DNA of 5,770 nucleotides, from the NCBI GenBank assembly GCA_003062345.1, contig PQCO01000167.1:1-5770 (forward strand), read 5' to 3'. The translations under genes and the position numbers were made by a program. The stretch is from Sedimenticola_A endophacoides (GTDB lineage Bacteria; Pseudomonadota; Gammaproteobacteria; Chromatiales; Chromatiaceae). Under the pieces are notes generated by a model. That model did no database searches. It saw only the letters and a program-made list of their open reading frames with translations, and was not told the DNA's origin. Numbering within the stretch: position 1 is the first letter of the stretch; every line of letters starts with the position of its first letter. Shown piece after piece: positions 5,762-5,770 of this stretch.

Positions 5762-5770
5762 CACGCCGTA

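Noticed and set aside
1..5770. A CRISPR array, tRNA or rRNA gene, or phage or defence cassette
   Set aside because: There is no regularly spaced repeat series, no cloverleaf or rRNA-like sequence, and all long coding regions are explained by UvrD, MenD, a glycosyltransferase and a TPS exoprotein.

Overview
The window is GC-rich bacterial DNA, and every recognisable gene is on the minus strand, so transcription runs from high to low coordinates. The best taxonomic marker is a complete 720-residue UvrD (DNA helicase II). It follows Escherichia coli UvrD almost without gaps and has the same length. With an E. coli-like MenD and a two-partner-secretion exoprotein, this points to a GC-rich gammaproteobacterium; a Chromatiales-like lineage is possible but not shown.

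Layout from right to left, in the direction of transcription: (1) 5642-5761, a 120-bp repeat; (2) 4580-5641, the C-terminal two thirds of menD, whose 5' part is cut off at the repeat; (3) a 172-bp intergenic region with two long overlapping inverted repeats and a good -10 box; (4) 2245-4407, complete uvrD; (5) 1009-2202, a GT-B glycosyltransferase of the GT1/MGT type, starting 42 bp after uvrD; (6) a 268-bp, relatively AT-richer intergenic region; (7) 84-740, the start of a TpsA-type filamentous-haemagglutinin-like exoprotein, cut at the other repeat; (8) 1-120, the same 120-bp repeat in inverted orientation.

The most unusual feature is that the segment is bounded by two base-for-base identical 120-bp inverted copies of a hairpin-rich repeat, and each copy abuts a gene broken exactly at the repeat edge. 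Three explanations compete: two real insertions of a REP/MITE-like element, a mobilised or invertible segment, or an assembly that stopped inside a dispersed repeat. Sequence alone cannot separate them.

The genes do not form one pathway. uvrD (DNA repair) and menD (menaquinone synthesis) are core genes. The glycosyltransferase and the TpsA-like exoprotein look like accessory, envelope- or surface-related genes. I see no convincing new multi-gene system; the repeat element and the structured menD-uvrD spacer are the parts that the gene annotation does not explain.
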